The position numbers and the translations under genes are program-made. Of a stretch of 64,000 bases of DNA, positions 47,056-54,936 are shown one piece after another. Origin of the DNA: Rhodospirillales bacterium (GTDB lineage Bacteria > Pseudomonadota > Alphaproteobacteria > Acetobacterales > Acetobacteraceae); the NCBI GenBank assembly GCA_025352565.1, contig JANXTF010000065.1, positions 1 to 64,000 on the forward strand. The letters run 5' to 3'. Within the stretch, counting starts at the first letter, position 1, and each line of letters starts with the position of its first letter. A model generated the notes under the pieces. It saw only the letters and a list, made by a program, of their open reading frames with translations. It searched no databases and had not been told where the DNA came from.

Positions 47056-49556
47056 AGCTTCGCGCGCAACTCATCGCGCTCGCGGCGATCGTCCTGGTCG
47101 TCATGAGCCTCGTGGCGCTGTTCACCTGGCAGGTTATGCGTTCGATCGACCAAGCCAGAGGGCTCGCGGTCCGGGCCGATAGCCAGGCCGAGGCGGCCGG
47201 CGTCATGCTGGACGTGCTGCAAGACGCCGAAACCGGCCAGCGCGGCTTCCTGCTGACCCTGCGCCCGGCCTATCTCGAGCCGTATCAGGACGCGCGGTCG
47301 CGGAACGCGGCGGCGCTCGAACAGCTCGACCGCGTCACCGCCGACGACCCGCCCGTGCGGGTGGAGGCCGCCGCCCTGCGCGATCTGGCCACGCGCAAGA
47401 TGGCCGAGCTGGCACGCACCATCGACCTCGCGCGGTCGGGTGACATTGCGGCGGCAATCGCGCTGGTCGAGACCGACGAGGGCGGCCAGATCATGAATGC
47501 GGCGCGCGCAAGCGCCGCCCGTCTCGCGAGCGCGGCCATGCGCAGCCGTGACCAGCGTATCGCCACGGTCCGACTGCGCGAACGCCAGGCCGCTATCGGC
47601 GCGCTGGCGGTGACGGGCCTGGGCGTGCTGCTCCTCGCCGGGGCCATGGCGGACATGATGCTCCGCCGCGAGCGGCTGCGGCTTATTATCGCCGACCGTG
47701 CCCGCGACCGCCGCCGCCTGGCTGGCGCCATTGCCAATCTGCCGGACGGCATGGCGGTGTTCGACGCGGTGGATCAGTTGTTGCTGTGGAACCAGCGCCT
47801 GTTCGAAATAGGCGGCCTGCCTGCCGCCCTTGCGGCGGTCGGCACACCCTGGAGCCAGTTTGCCAGCGCCGCCGCGTCCTGGCCCGGAACACCGCTCGCC
47901 GCTTTTCGTCCAGGCGCGTCCCCGTCGAGCATCGAGGTTCAGGTGGCCGACCGGGTGGTCGAAACATGGCGCGCCGTCATGCCGGATGGCGGCCAGATGT
48001 TGGTGTTGAGCGACACCACGCGCCGCAACCGGGCCGAGGCGATCGCGCGTCAGGCCAACAAGATGGAGGCGCTGGGCCAGCTGACCGGCAGCGTCGCGCA
48101 CGATTTCAACAACCTGCTCCAGGTGGTGTCCGCCAACCTGGAGCTCATCGGCATCCGCCTGGCCACCGACGCCGCCGTTGCCGATCGGGTCGCCGCCGCC
48201 ATGGCCGCCGTCGAGCGCGCGTCGCGCCTCACCCGCTATCTGCTCGCCTTCGCCCGCAAGCAGCCATTGGCGCCCGAGGTGCTCGACACGGATCGGCTGC
48301 TGCGCGGCATGGAGGACATGCTGCATCGCACCGTCGGCCAGGCGATCGAACTCGAATTCGTCATGGGCGGCGGCATCTGGGCGGTGCGTGCCGATCCGGC
48401 GCAGCTCGAGAACGCCGTGCTGAACCTCGCCATCAACGCGCGGGACGCGATGCCGGATGGCGGCAGGCTGACCATCGAGGCCTCGAACGCGTCGCTCGAT
48501 GGCTCCTACGCGGCCGTGCATGACGAGGTCGAGGCCGGGCAGTATGTCATGGTCGCCATTACCGACACCGGAATCGGCATGAACGCGGAACAGATCGTCC
48601 GCGCCATGGAGCCGTTCTACACCACCAAGGCCGAAGGGCGCGGCACCGGCCTTGGCCTGCCGATGGTGTTTGGCTTCGCCAAACAGTCCGGGGGCCATTT
48701 CAAGCTGTACAGCGAGCCCGGCCACGGCACCACGGCGCGGCTGTACCTGCCCCGCAGCGCCGCGGCGCCCCGCGCCGTGCCGACCACGCCGGCCTTTGCC
48801 CCCGACCCGCTCCCCGGCGCCCTAGCCACCGGCGAGTTGGTTCTGTTGGTGGAGGACGATCCCAACGTTCGCGCGGCGGCACAGCTGGCTGTCCAGGGAC
48901 TTGGCTACCGCACCGTCGCCTGCGAGAACACCGCCGCCGCCCTGGCCGAACTTCGCGGCGGGCTGCGGCCGGATTTGCTGTTCAGCGACGTCGTGATGCC
49001 CGGCAGGCCGGGCGCGCGCGAGATGGCCGAGGAGGCCAGGCGCCTGGTGCCGAACCTCGCCGTGGTATTCACATCGGGCTACACCGAGAATTCCATCGTC
49101 CATAACGGGCAGCTCGACCCTGGCGTGATCCTCGTCAGCAAGCCGTGGCGTTCCGTCGATCTGGCCCGCCAGTTCCGCGCGGCGCTGCACCGGGCCTCGC
49201 TTCTGCCGGCCGAGAAGCCGTCGCTGCGTATTCTGCTGGTGGAGGATGACGGGTTGGTGCGGATGATCACGGCGGATTTGCTGATCAGCCTCGGTCACGA
49301 CGTGATGCAGGCCGGCACCGGCGCCGAGGCCCGCCGCCTGTTCGCCAAGGGACCGGACCTCGTCATTACCGATATCGGCCTGCCCGATGTCGATGGCATG
49401 GCGCTCGCGGCCGAATTCCGGTCGCAAGCGCCAGACACGCGCATCCTCGTCGTGTCAGGCCAACCGGCCGAATCGGCCAACGACTATGTGTGGCTGCAAA
49501 AGCCGTACAACAGCGCTGGGCTGAAGCGGGCGATCGCCCGCGCTTTGGCGATTTAA
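47052..49556 (+). CDS. Hybrid sensor kinase: CHASE3-PAS-HK-REC-REC
   Basis: An 834-residue inner-membrane histidine kinase. Two helices (about 6-28 and 183-205) flank a periplasmic helical CHASE3-type sensor with DAETGQRGFLLTL. A PAS-like segment (about 222-320) precedes the phospho-acceptor GSVAHDFNNLLQ (His350), the ATPase lobe (NLAINARDAMP, DTGIGM, GRGTGLGLPMV) and two receiver domains with Asp646 (LLFSDVVMP) and Asp774 (LVITDIGLP) and their Lys residues. No DNA-binding output is fused or adjacent, so signal goes elsewhere. It starts within the dnaQ stop and ends in the facing secB stop. Confidence 0.95.
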   Translation: MKLRAQLIALAAIVLVVMSLVALFTWQVMRSIDQARGLAVRADSQAEAAGVMLDVLQDAETGQRGFLLTLRPAYLEPYQDARSRNAAALEQLDRVTADDPPVRVEAAALRDLATRKMAELARTIDLARSGDIAAAIALVETDEGGQIMNAARASAARLASAAMRSRDQRIATVRLRERQAAIGALAVTGLGVLLLAGAMADMMLRRERLRLIIADRARDRRRLAGAIANLPDGMAVFDAVDQLLLWNQRLFEIGGLPAALAAVGTPWSQFASAAASWPGTPLAAFRPGASPSSIEVQVADRVVETWRAVMPDGGQMLVLSDTTRRNRAEAIARQANKMEALGQLTGSVAHDFNNLLQVVSANLELIGIRLATDAAVADRVAAAMAAVERASRLTRYLLAFARKQPLAPEVLDTDRLLRGMEDMLHRTVGQAIELEFVMGGGIWAVRADPAQLENAVLNLAINARDAMPDGGRLTIEASNASLDGSYAAVHDEVEAGQYVMVAITDTGIGMNAEQIVRAMEPFYTTKAEGRGTGLGLPMVFGFAKQSGGHFKLYSEPGHGTTARLYLPRSAAAPRAVPTTPAFAPDPLPGALATGELVLLVEDDPNVRAAAQLAVQGLGYRTVACENTAAALAELRGGLRPDLLFSDVVMPGRPGAREMAEEARRLVPNLAVVFTSGYTENSIVHNGQLDPGVILVSKPWRSVDLARQFRAALHRASLLPAEKPSLRILLVEDDGLVRMITADLLISLGHDVMQAGTGAEARRLFAKGPDLVITDIGLPDVDGMALAAEFRSQAPDTRILVVSGQPAESANDYVWLQKPYNSAGLKRAIARALAI

Positions 49557-50074
49557 GCCTGCGCCACCACGCCGGCCTCGGTTTGCGCGCGGCGGGCCTG
49601 CCACAGCGCCACGAAGTCGATCGGTTGCAACAGCACCGGCGGGAAGCCGCCCTCGCGGGTGACGTCGGCCAGGATGTTGCGGGCGAACGGGAACAGCAGG
49701 CGCGGACATTCCACCAGCAGCACCGGTTCGACGGCGTTCTCGGGAATGCCAGTCAAGGTGAAGATGCCGCCGTAGGAGAGTTCGGCCAGGAACACGCGGG
49801 CGGCCGCCTCCGGGGCGGCGGCGCCGTTCTGGTTCGGCTCGGCCGCCTCGGCGCGGATCACCAGCACCACCTCGTACACGTCCTGCCCGTCCTGGATGCG
49901 GCGGGCCTGGACGTCGAGATTGATGTCGACGCGCGGGGCGGCGCGGAGCGTGGAGTAGATCGCAGGCGCGTTCGGCACCTCGAAGGAGAGGTCCTTCACA
50001 TACTGCACATTGACCAGCAGCGGGGGCGCGGCCAACGGGGGGGCGACAAGCGCGTCTTCGGACGTCTCGGACAT
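49553..50074 (-). CDS. secB: Protein-export chaperone SecB
   Basis: Cytosolic tetrameric chaperone that keeps exported precursors unfolded and hands them to SecA. The 173-residue product has VQYVKDLSFEVPNAP near the N-terminus, GIFTLTGIPENAVEPVLLVE and CPRLLFPFARNILADVTRE, the core of the family. The ATG at 50074 is preceded by AGGAGAG; a longer frame exists. It converges with the sensor-kinase gene, their stops overlapping by four bases. secB next to dnaQ and a Tim44-like gene is a conserved alphaproteobacterial arrangement. Confidence 0.96.
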   Translation of the reverse strand: MSETSEDALVAPPLAAPPLLVNVQYVKDLSFEVPNAPAIYSTLRAAPRVDINLDVQARRIQDGQDVYEVVLVIRAEAAEPNQNGAAAPEAAARVFLAELSYGGIFTLTGIPENAVEPVLLVECPRLLFPFARNILADVTREGGFPPVLLQPIDFVALWQARRAQTEAGVVAQA

Positions 50075-50119
50075 GGTGTTCTCTCCTGCGGGTAGCGGCG
50101 CGCCGGGTAGCACGGTTGG

Positions 50120-50674
50120 CTATGGTCGCCAAACGATCTCGGCCGGAGCGGGCGCGGTCGGGTCGCAGCGCAGCCACTGGCAGTTCATCATGCTCTGCCC
50201 GGTCATCGACAGGATGAACCCCCAGTGGCACACCACCAGCGTGTCGGACCAGTCTGGCAGCGCCGTCATCTCGGCGCGGAACAGGGCCGCACGGCCGATG
50301 ATCCCATCGGCGGGCTCCTCGATCGAGGGCCACCAGATTTCCTCGATGGCGGTGAAATCGAGATCGGGCCATGCCAGCGACAATTCCATGCGCGGGCTGC
50401 CGATGTCGCAGCTGAAGGCATAGCGCTCGCGTACCACCGGGTTCACGAACACCGGCAGCTTCAGCGCGCGCGCCACTGGGGCCGCGGTCTGCAGAGCGCG
50501 GGTATAGGGCGAGCAGATGATGCGCCTGATGCCGGCACCGGCCAGCGCCACCGACGCCGCCTCGGCCTGCGCGTGGCCGAGCGGGGTCAGTTTCGGGTCG
50601 GCAATCCCCGGGTCCTTCCGCGTGGCGGTGAACAGCAGGTTGAATTCGCTTTGCCCGTGGCGGAGCAGGATCAT
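50120..50674 (-). CDS. Histidine phosphatase family protein
   Basis: A 184-residue member of the phosphoglycerate-mutase-like superfamily. The RHG motif is at the N-terminus (MILLRHGQSEFNLLF) with the catalytic His, the second active-site Arg in SPYTRALQTAAPVA, and a late His in VVCHWGFI. Members are sugar or nucleotide phosphatases, or the GpmB and CobC types; the substrate is not predictable. It lies 45 bases upstream of secB and may share its transcript. Confidence 0.88.
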   Translation of the reverse strand: MILLRHGQSEFNLLFTATRKDPGIADPKLTPLGHAQAEAASVALAGAGIRRIICSPYTRALQTAAPVARALKLPVFVNPVVRERYAFSCDIGSPRMELSLAWPDLDFTAIEEIWWPSIEEPADGIIGRAALFRAEMTALPDWSDTLVVCHWGFILSMTGQSMMNCQWLRCDPTAPAPAEIVWRP

Positions 50675-50747
50675 GCGCGGGGCTTACCCACTGCGCCGTG
50701 CGGGCACAAGCCACGTGCGATCTTCCGTGATCGCGATGCGGTGCCCG

Positions 50748-50815
50748 CGCGAGACCGTTGCGCGCTTCTCGCGCATCCTTTCGCGAGACCGTTGTGCGCT
50801 TCTCCGCGCATCCTT
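50748..50815 (+). repeat. Two 33/34-bp tandem repeats
   Basis: Unit 1 (50748-50780) and unit 2 (50782-50815) both begin CGCGAGACCGTTG and end CGCATCCTT; they differ by one substitution and one inserted C. They lie between the divergent histidine-phosphatase and Tim44-like genes, ending 44 bases before the latter, in the place where promoters are expected. Confidence 0.7.
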
Positions 50816-50858
50816 ATGTGTATCGCTTCGCGTCTCGCGAGTTGGTGGAGAGAGTAAC

Positions 50859-51557
50859 ATGGGTGGCGGCACTGGCGGGTTTCCCGTCGAGCTGATCCTG
50901 TTCGGCATGATCGCGGCCTTCCTGGTGCTCCGCCTGCGCGGCATCCTGGGACGACGCCAGGGCTTCGAGCGTCCGCCCGAGCAACGGCCGGGCAACGTCG
51001 TCGATCTGCGAGCCCCGGGCGCGCCGCGCACCCAGGTGCCCGCGCCCGTGATCGACGGCGTGGCCGAGCCGCTTGCGCCTGCCGCCCGCGCCCTGCCGGA
51101 CGCGGCCTCCGCCGCCGGTCAGTCGCTCGCGGCCATGGCGCGCGCGGACGCCACGTTCTCCGCCGCGCGATTCCTCGACGGCGCCGAGGCCGCGTTCCGC
51201 ATGATCGTCCACGGCTTCGCCGCCGGCGACCGCGCCACGCTGCGCCCGCTGCTGACCGCGGACACCTACGCCGCCTTCGAAGGCGCCATCTCGGGGCGCG
51301 AGACCGCGCACGAGACCCAGCGCACGGAAATCCGGGAGATGGCCAGCATCGGCATCGACGCGGCAGACCTCCATGGCGGCACGGCCTCGATCACGGTGCG
51401 CTTCGTCTCGGACCAGATCAGCGTGACGCTGGGACCGGACGGCAACCCGGTCGCGGGCGCCGACGCGGTCACCGAGATGACCGATCTGTGGACCTTCGAG
51501 CGCACGCTCGGCGCGCCGGACCCCGCGTGGCGCCTGGCCGCCGCCCGCAGCGCCTGA
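50859..51557 (+). CDS. Tim44-like domain protein
   Basis: A 232-residue protein with one N-terminal membrane helix (ELILFGMIAAFLVLRLRGIL) and a C-terminal Tim44-like domain (about 95-230), recognised from FLDGAEAAFRMIVHGFAAGD, LLTADTYAAFEGAI and DLWTFERTL. In mitochondria Tim44 recruits Hsp70 to the import channel; bacterial homologues (TimA) are membrane-bound and of unclear function. RBS GGAG is nine bases before the ATG. It neighbours secB and mltA, a conserved group. Confidence 0.9.
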   Translation: MGGGTGGFPVELILFGMIAAFLVLRLRGILGRRQGFERPPEQRPGNVVDLRAPGAPRTQVPAPVIDGVAEPLAPAARALPDAASAAGQSLAAMARADATFSAARFLDGAEAAFRMIVHGFAAGDRATLRPLLTADTYAAFEGAISGRETAHETQRTEIREMASIGIDAADLHGGTASITVRFVSDQISVTLGPDGNPVAGADAVTEMTDLWTFERTLGAPDPAWRLAAARSA

Positions 51558-51571
51558 AGGAATTGCTCCGC

Positions 51572-52648
51572 GTGAAGCTTCCGTTCGTCGCCCTCGCCGG
51601 GCTGCTCGCCCTTGCCGCCTGCGCGTCGCCGCGGCCGACCCCGTCGGCGGATAACAAAATCCACGACATGGAGTTGCAGCCGGTCGGGTTCGCGCGTCTT
51701 CCGGGCTGGCAGGCCGATAATCTGGCCGAGGCGCTGCCCGCCTTCCGCGCCAGCTGCGGCCGCATCAAGGGGGACGCCGTGGCTTGGCGGCCGGCCTGCG
51801 CCGCCGCCCGCCAGACGCCCGATGGCGACGAGGCGGCCGCCCGCCGTTTCTTCGAGGCCAATTTCCAGCCTTACGCGATGACCGACAACGGCAACACGAC
51901 CGGCCTGTTCACCGGCTATTACGAGCCCGAGGTCGCCGGATCCCGCACCCGCGCGCCGGGCTACGACACGCCGCTTTATGCCAAGCCGCCCGGTGTCGGA
52001 ACCATGCCCGATCGCGCGGCGATCGATCGCGGGGCGCTGGCCGGGCGCCGTCTGGAGCGGTTCTGGCTGGCCGACCCGGTGGATGCCTTTTTTCTCGAAA
52101 TCCAGGGCTCCGGCCGCGTCCGCCTGCCCGACGGCAGCATCGCCCGCGTCACCTATGCCGGCCAGAACGGCCGCGGCTATGTCCCGATTGGTCGCGTGCT
52201 GATCGACCGCGGCGAGCTGACCCGCGAGGAAACCTCGCTGCAGACCATCCGCGCCTGGCTTGTGGCCCACCCCGCCCAGGCGCGCGAGGTGATGGAGAAG
52301 AACCCGTCTTATGTCTTCTTCCGCGAGATGGCGCCGATCTCCAACGATCTCGGGCCGCCCGGCGCGATAGAGGTGGCGCTCACGCCCGGCCGTTCCATCG
52401 CGGTCGATCGCAGCTTCATCACGCTCGGCACCCCTGTCTGGATCGACACCACCAACGCCATCAACGGCCTGGCCATCCAGCGCCTGATGGTGGCGCAGGA
52501 CACCGGCGGCGCGATCAAGGGTCCGGTGCGGGCCGACCTGTTCATCGGCTGGGGACCGGAGGCCGCCGAACTGGCCGGACGGATGAAGCAGCCGGGCACG
52601 CAGTTCCTGCTGCTCCCGCGCGGGGCAAGACCGCCATCCACGAGCTAG
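51572..52648 (+). CDS. mltA: Membrane-bound lytic murein transglycosylase A
   Basis: A lipoprotein that cleaves peptidoglycan glycan strands to 1,6-anhydro products. From the GTG at 51572 the protein starts VKLPFVALAGLLALAACASP with a lipobox LAAC, placing Cys at the mature end. Motifs: LFTGYYEPEVAGSRT, FFLEIQGSGRVRL and QDTGGAIKGPVRADLF with the catalytic Asp, then GWGPEAAELAGRMKQPG. 358 residues is the family length. The next gene's reading frame runs through its 3' end. Confidence 0.93.
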   Translation: MKLPFVALAGLLALAACASPRPTPSADNKIHDMELQPVGFARLPGWQADNLAEALPAFRASCGRIKGDAVAWRPACAAARQTPDGDEAAARRFFEANFQPYAMTDNGNTTGLFTGYYEPEVAGSRTRAPGYDTPLYAKPPGVGTMPDRAAIDRGALAGRRLERFWLADPVDAFFLEIQGSGRVRLPDGSIARVTYAGQNGRGYVPIGRVLIDRGELTREETSLQTIRAWLVAHPAQAREVMEKNPSYVFFREMAPISNDLGPPGAIEVALTPGRSIAVDRSFITLGTPVWIDTTNAINGLAIQRLMVAQDTGGAIKGPVRADLFIGWGPEAAELAGRMKQPGTQFLLLPRGARPPSTS

Positions 52649-52668
52649 AGCACGGCGCGCGGCAGCGC

Positions 52669-53436
52669 CTGCTGACCGGGGATTGCCTCGAACTGATCCC
52701 GACCCTGGGCGCAGGCACCGTCGATGTGGTGGTGACGTCGCCGCCGTACAATCTCGATCTCGGCTACAGCGCCTATCGGGACCGGCTGCCGGAGCAGGCC
52801 TATCTCGACTGGCTGGTCGCGGTGGCCACCGCCCTGCGGCAGGTGCTCAAGCCGGGCGGCTCGGTGTTCCTCAACATCTCCGGCTCCTCCAGCAGGCCCT
52901 GGCTGCCCTTCGAGCTGGTCGTGCGGCTGCGGCCTTTATTCGTGCTGCAGAACCATATCGCCTGGATCAAATCGATCGCGACGCCGGGCGATTCCATCGG
53001 CCATCACAAGCCGGTCGGCGGCGCGCGCTTCCTGAACCACGCGCACGAGCACATGTTCCACCTCACGCTCACCGGCGCGGTGAAGCTGGATCGCCTCGCG
53101 ATCGGCGTGCCGTTCAAGGACAAGTCCAACATCGCCCGGCGCGGCCATGCGCGCGATGCGAGATGCCGGGGCAACACCTGGTTCATCCCGTACGACACCG
53201 TCCAGAGCCGCGCGCAGAAATTCCACCATCCCGGCACGTTTCCGGTCGATCTGCCCCGCTGGTGCATCCGGCTGCATGGCCAGCCGGATGCGCTGGTGCT
53301 GGACCCGTTCGTCGGAACCGGCACCACGCTGGTGGCGGCCCATCACGAGGCCGCCAGGGGTATCGGCATCGACATGGACCCGGCGTATATCGCCATCGCG
53401 CGCGAGCGCCTCGCCGCCGTAGGATGCGCCGCATGA
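52669..53436 (+). CDS. DNA methyltransferase (beta-class) without normal start
   Basis: A SAM-dependent DNA methylase of about 255 residues. The catalytic motif TSPPYNLDLGY comes early (23-28) and the SAM motif VLDPFVGTGTTLVAA late (about 212), the beta-class order of N4-cytosine/N6-adenine enzymes. The frame is open, but I find no in-frame ATG, GTG or TTG between 52381 and 52725; conserved LLTGDCLELIPTL needs a start before 52669, where CTG is the first near-cognate codon. A frameshift at the end of mltA is another explanation. No restriction enzyme gene is near. Its stop overlaps lutA (ATGA). Confidence 0.85.
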   Translation: MLTGDCLELIPTLGAGTVDVVVTSPPYNLDLGYSAYRDRLPEQAYLDWLVAVATALRQVLKPGGSVFLNISGSSSRPWLPFELVVRLRPLFVLQNHIAWIKSIATPGDSIGHHKPVGGARFLNHAHEHMFHLTLTGAVKLDRLAIGVPFKDKSNIARRGHARDARCRGNTWFIPYDTVQSRAQKFHHPGTFPVDLPRWCIRLHGQPDALVLDPFVGTGTTLVAAHHEAARGIGIDMDPAYIAIARERLAAVGCAA

Positions 53437-54203
53437 AACCGTCCAAGCCCCGCGTCGCCCTGTTCGTCACCTGCCTCGTCGATCTGCACCGCCCCAGCGT
53501 TGGCTTCGCCGCGATCAAGCTGCTGGAGCAGGCCGGGTGCGTGGTCGAGGTGCCCGCCGCGCAGACCTGCTGCGGCCAACCGGCCTACAACACCGGCGAC
53601 CGCGCCACCACGCGCGACCTCGCGCGCGGCATCCTCGATGCGTTCGGCGGCTACGACTACGTGGTGGCACCGTCCGGCTCGTGCGCCGGGATGCTGCGCG
53701 ACCACATGCCGCATCTGTTCGACGACGACCCCAACACCCGTGCCCGCGCCGACGCGCTGGGGGCGAAATGCCATGAACTGGTCAGCTTCCTCACCGATGT
53801 GATGGGCGTGACCAGCGTGGCCGCCACCTGCGACGCCCGCGCCACCTACCACGACAGCTGTGCGGGGTTGCGCGAACTCGGCGTCAAGACGCAGCCGCGC
53901 GCGCTGCTCGCGGGGGTCGCCGGCCTCACGCTCGTCGAGATGGCCGAGCCCGAGGTGTGCTGCGGCTTCGGCGGCACGTTCTGCGTCAAATATCCCGACA
54001 TCTCGGTCCGCATGGTCAGCGACAAGACCGCCGATATCACGGCCACCGGCGCCGATCTGCTGCTGGCGGGCGACATGGGCTGCCTGCTGAACATGGCCGG
54101 CCGCCTGTCCCGCGAGGGCAGCTTCATCGCGGTGCGCCATGTGGCCGAGGTGCTTGCCGACATGACGGCCGACCTCCCGCCGATCGGACAAAGGTGGCGC
54201 TGA
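53433..54203 (+). CDS. lutA: LutA-like Fe-S subunit of L-lactate oxidation
   Basis: A 256-residue protein with two CCG domains: AQTCCGQPAYNTGD and VCCGFGGTFCVKYPDISV, each with the cysteine pair that binds an iron-sulfur cluster, as in LutA and heterodisulfide-reductase-like proteins. With LutB and LutC it forms the cytoplasmic L-lactate utilisation complex that oxidises L-lactate to pyruvate. It starts within the stop of the methyltransferase gene (ATGA) and is followed by maoC-like, lutB and lutC genes. Confidence 0.93.
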   Translation: MKPSKPRVALFVTCLVDLHRPSVGFAAIKLLEQAGCVVEVPAAQTCCGQPAYNTGDRATTRDLARGILDAFGGYDYVVAPSGSCAGMLRDHMPHLFDDDPNTRARADALGAKCHELVSFLTDVMGVTSVAATCDARATYHDSCAGLRELGVKTQPRALLAGVAGLTLVEMAEPEVCCGFGGTFCVKYPDISVRMVSDKTADITATGADLLLAGDMGCLLNMAGRLSREGSFIAVRHVAEVLADMTADLPPIGQRWR

Positions 54204-54320
54204 AGCCACGAGCTTCACCCTTTGTTAGCGCAACCAGTCTACGGTCGCGTTTGCCCTTGATCTGGGGATGACAGTTTCGGTAGGAATATTCCGCATCAAC
54301 TAATCGTGAGGAACGGCCGG

Positions 54321-54800
54321 ATGGAGGGGCTTGTCGATGTCACGCTGCCTCGAGGGCTGGAGTCGCGCTGGTTCGAGGATTTCTTCCTCGGTGAACGCTT
54401 CGACCTGCCGGTTCGAACCCTGACCGAAACCGCCTTCCGCTCGTTCGCGGATGCCAGCGGCGAAGCGCATCCGCTGCACAACGATCTCGCCTATTGCCGC
54501 GAGCAGGGCCACCCGGACATCCTGGCCCATGGCTTCCTGGTCGCTATCCAGACCACGGCGGGCGCCGGGCTGCTGCCGTTCATGATCGAGGAATCGCTGA
54601 TCGGACTGCTCGACCAATCCAGCCGCTTCGTGCGCCCGGTCTATGCCGGCGACACGCTGCACCCGGTTCTGCAGGTTAGCGAGCTTGCCCCGAACAATTC
54701 CTCGGGCGTGCTCGGCCTCCGCAGCATGATCCACAACCAACGCCGCGAACTGGTGCTTGAGGGCACCCAGCGCTGGCTACTGCGGATGCGGCCGTCCTAA
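54321..54800 (+). CDS. MaoC-like hot-dog dehydratase
   Basis: A small hot-dog-fold protein of 159 residues. Its signature is FADASGEAHPLHNDLAYCRE followed by GHPDILAHGFLVA, which matches the hydratase-type loop (Asp-x4-His in many MaoC; here His-Pro-Leu-His-Asn-Asp). Members hydrate enoyl-CoA or act on mesaconyl/methylmalyl-type substrates. It lies in the lut operon between lutA and lutB, which is not part of the usual arrangement. Preferred start ATG 54321 has GAGGA 8 bases before; a GTG at 54306 is possible. Confidence 0.85.
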   Translation: MEGLVDVTLPRGLESRWFEDFFLGERFDLPVRTLTETAFRSFADASGEAHPLHNDLAYCREQGHPDILAHGFLVAIQTTAGAGLLPFMIEESLIGLLDQSSRFVRPVYAGDTLHPVLQVSELAPNNSSGVLGLRSMIHNQRRELVLEGTQRWLLRMRPS

Positions 54801-54936
54801 CGACGATCAGCGCCCGTCGCGCGGCGCCGAGGAGCGCCGCCTGCTCCGCCGTATTCTCGCGCCAGCGCCGGCAGGCCCCCTGGCCTCCAGCGCCACACGC
54901 CCTAGACTGCGCCCTCCCGCCGGGAGGCCCCTCGCC

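Noticed and set aside
50748-50815. Possible CRISPR-like array
   Set aside because: Only two units with no spacers between them and no cas genes; it is a simple tandem duplication.
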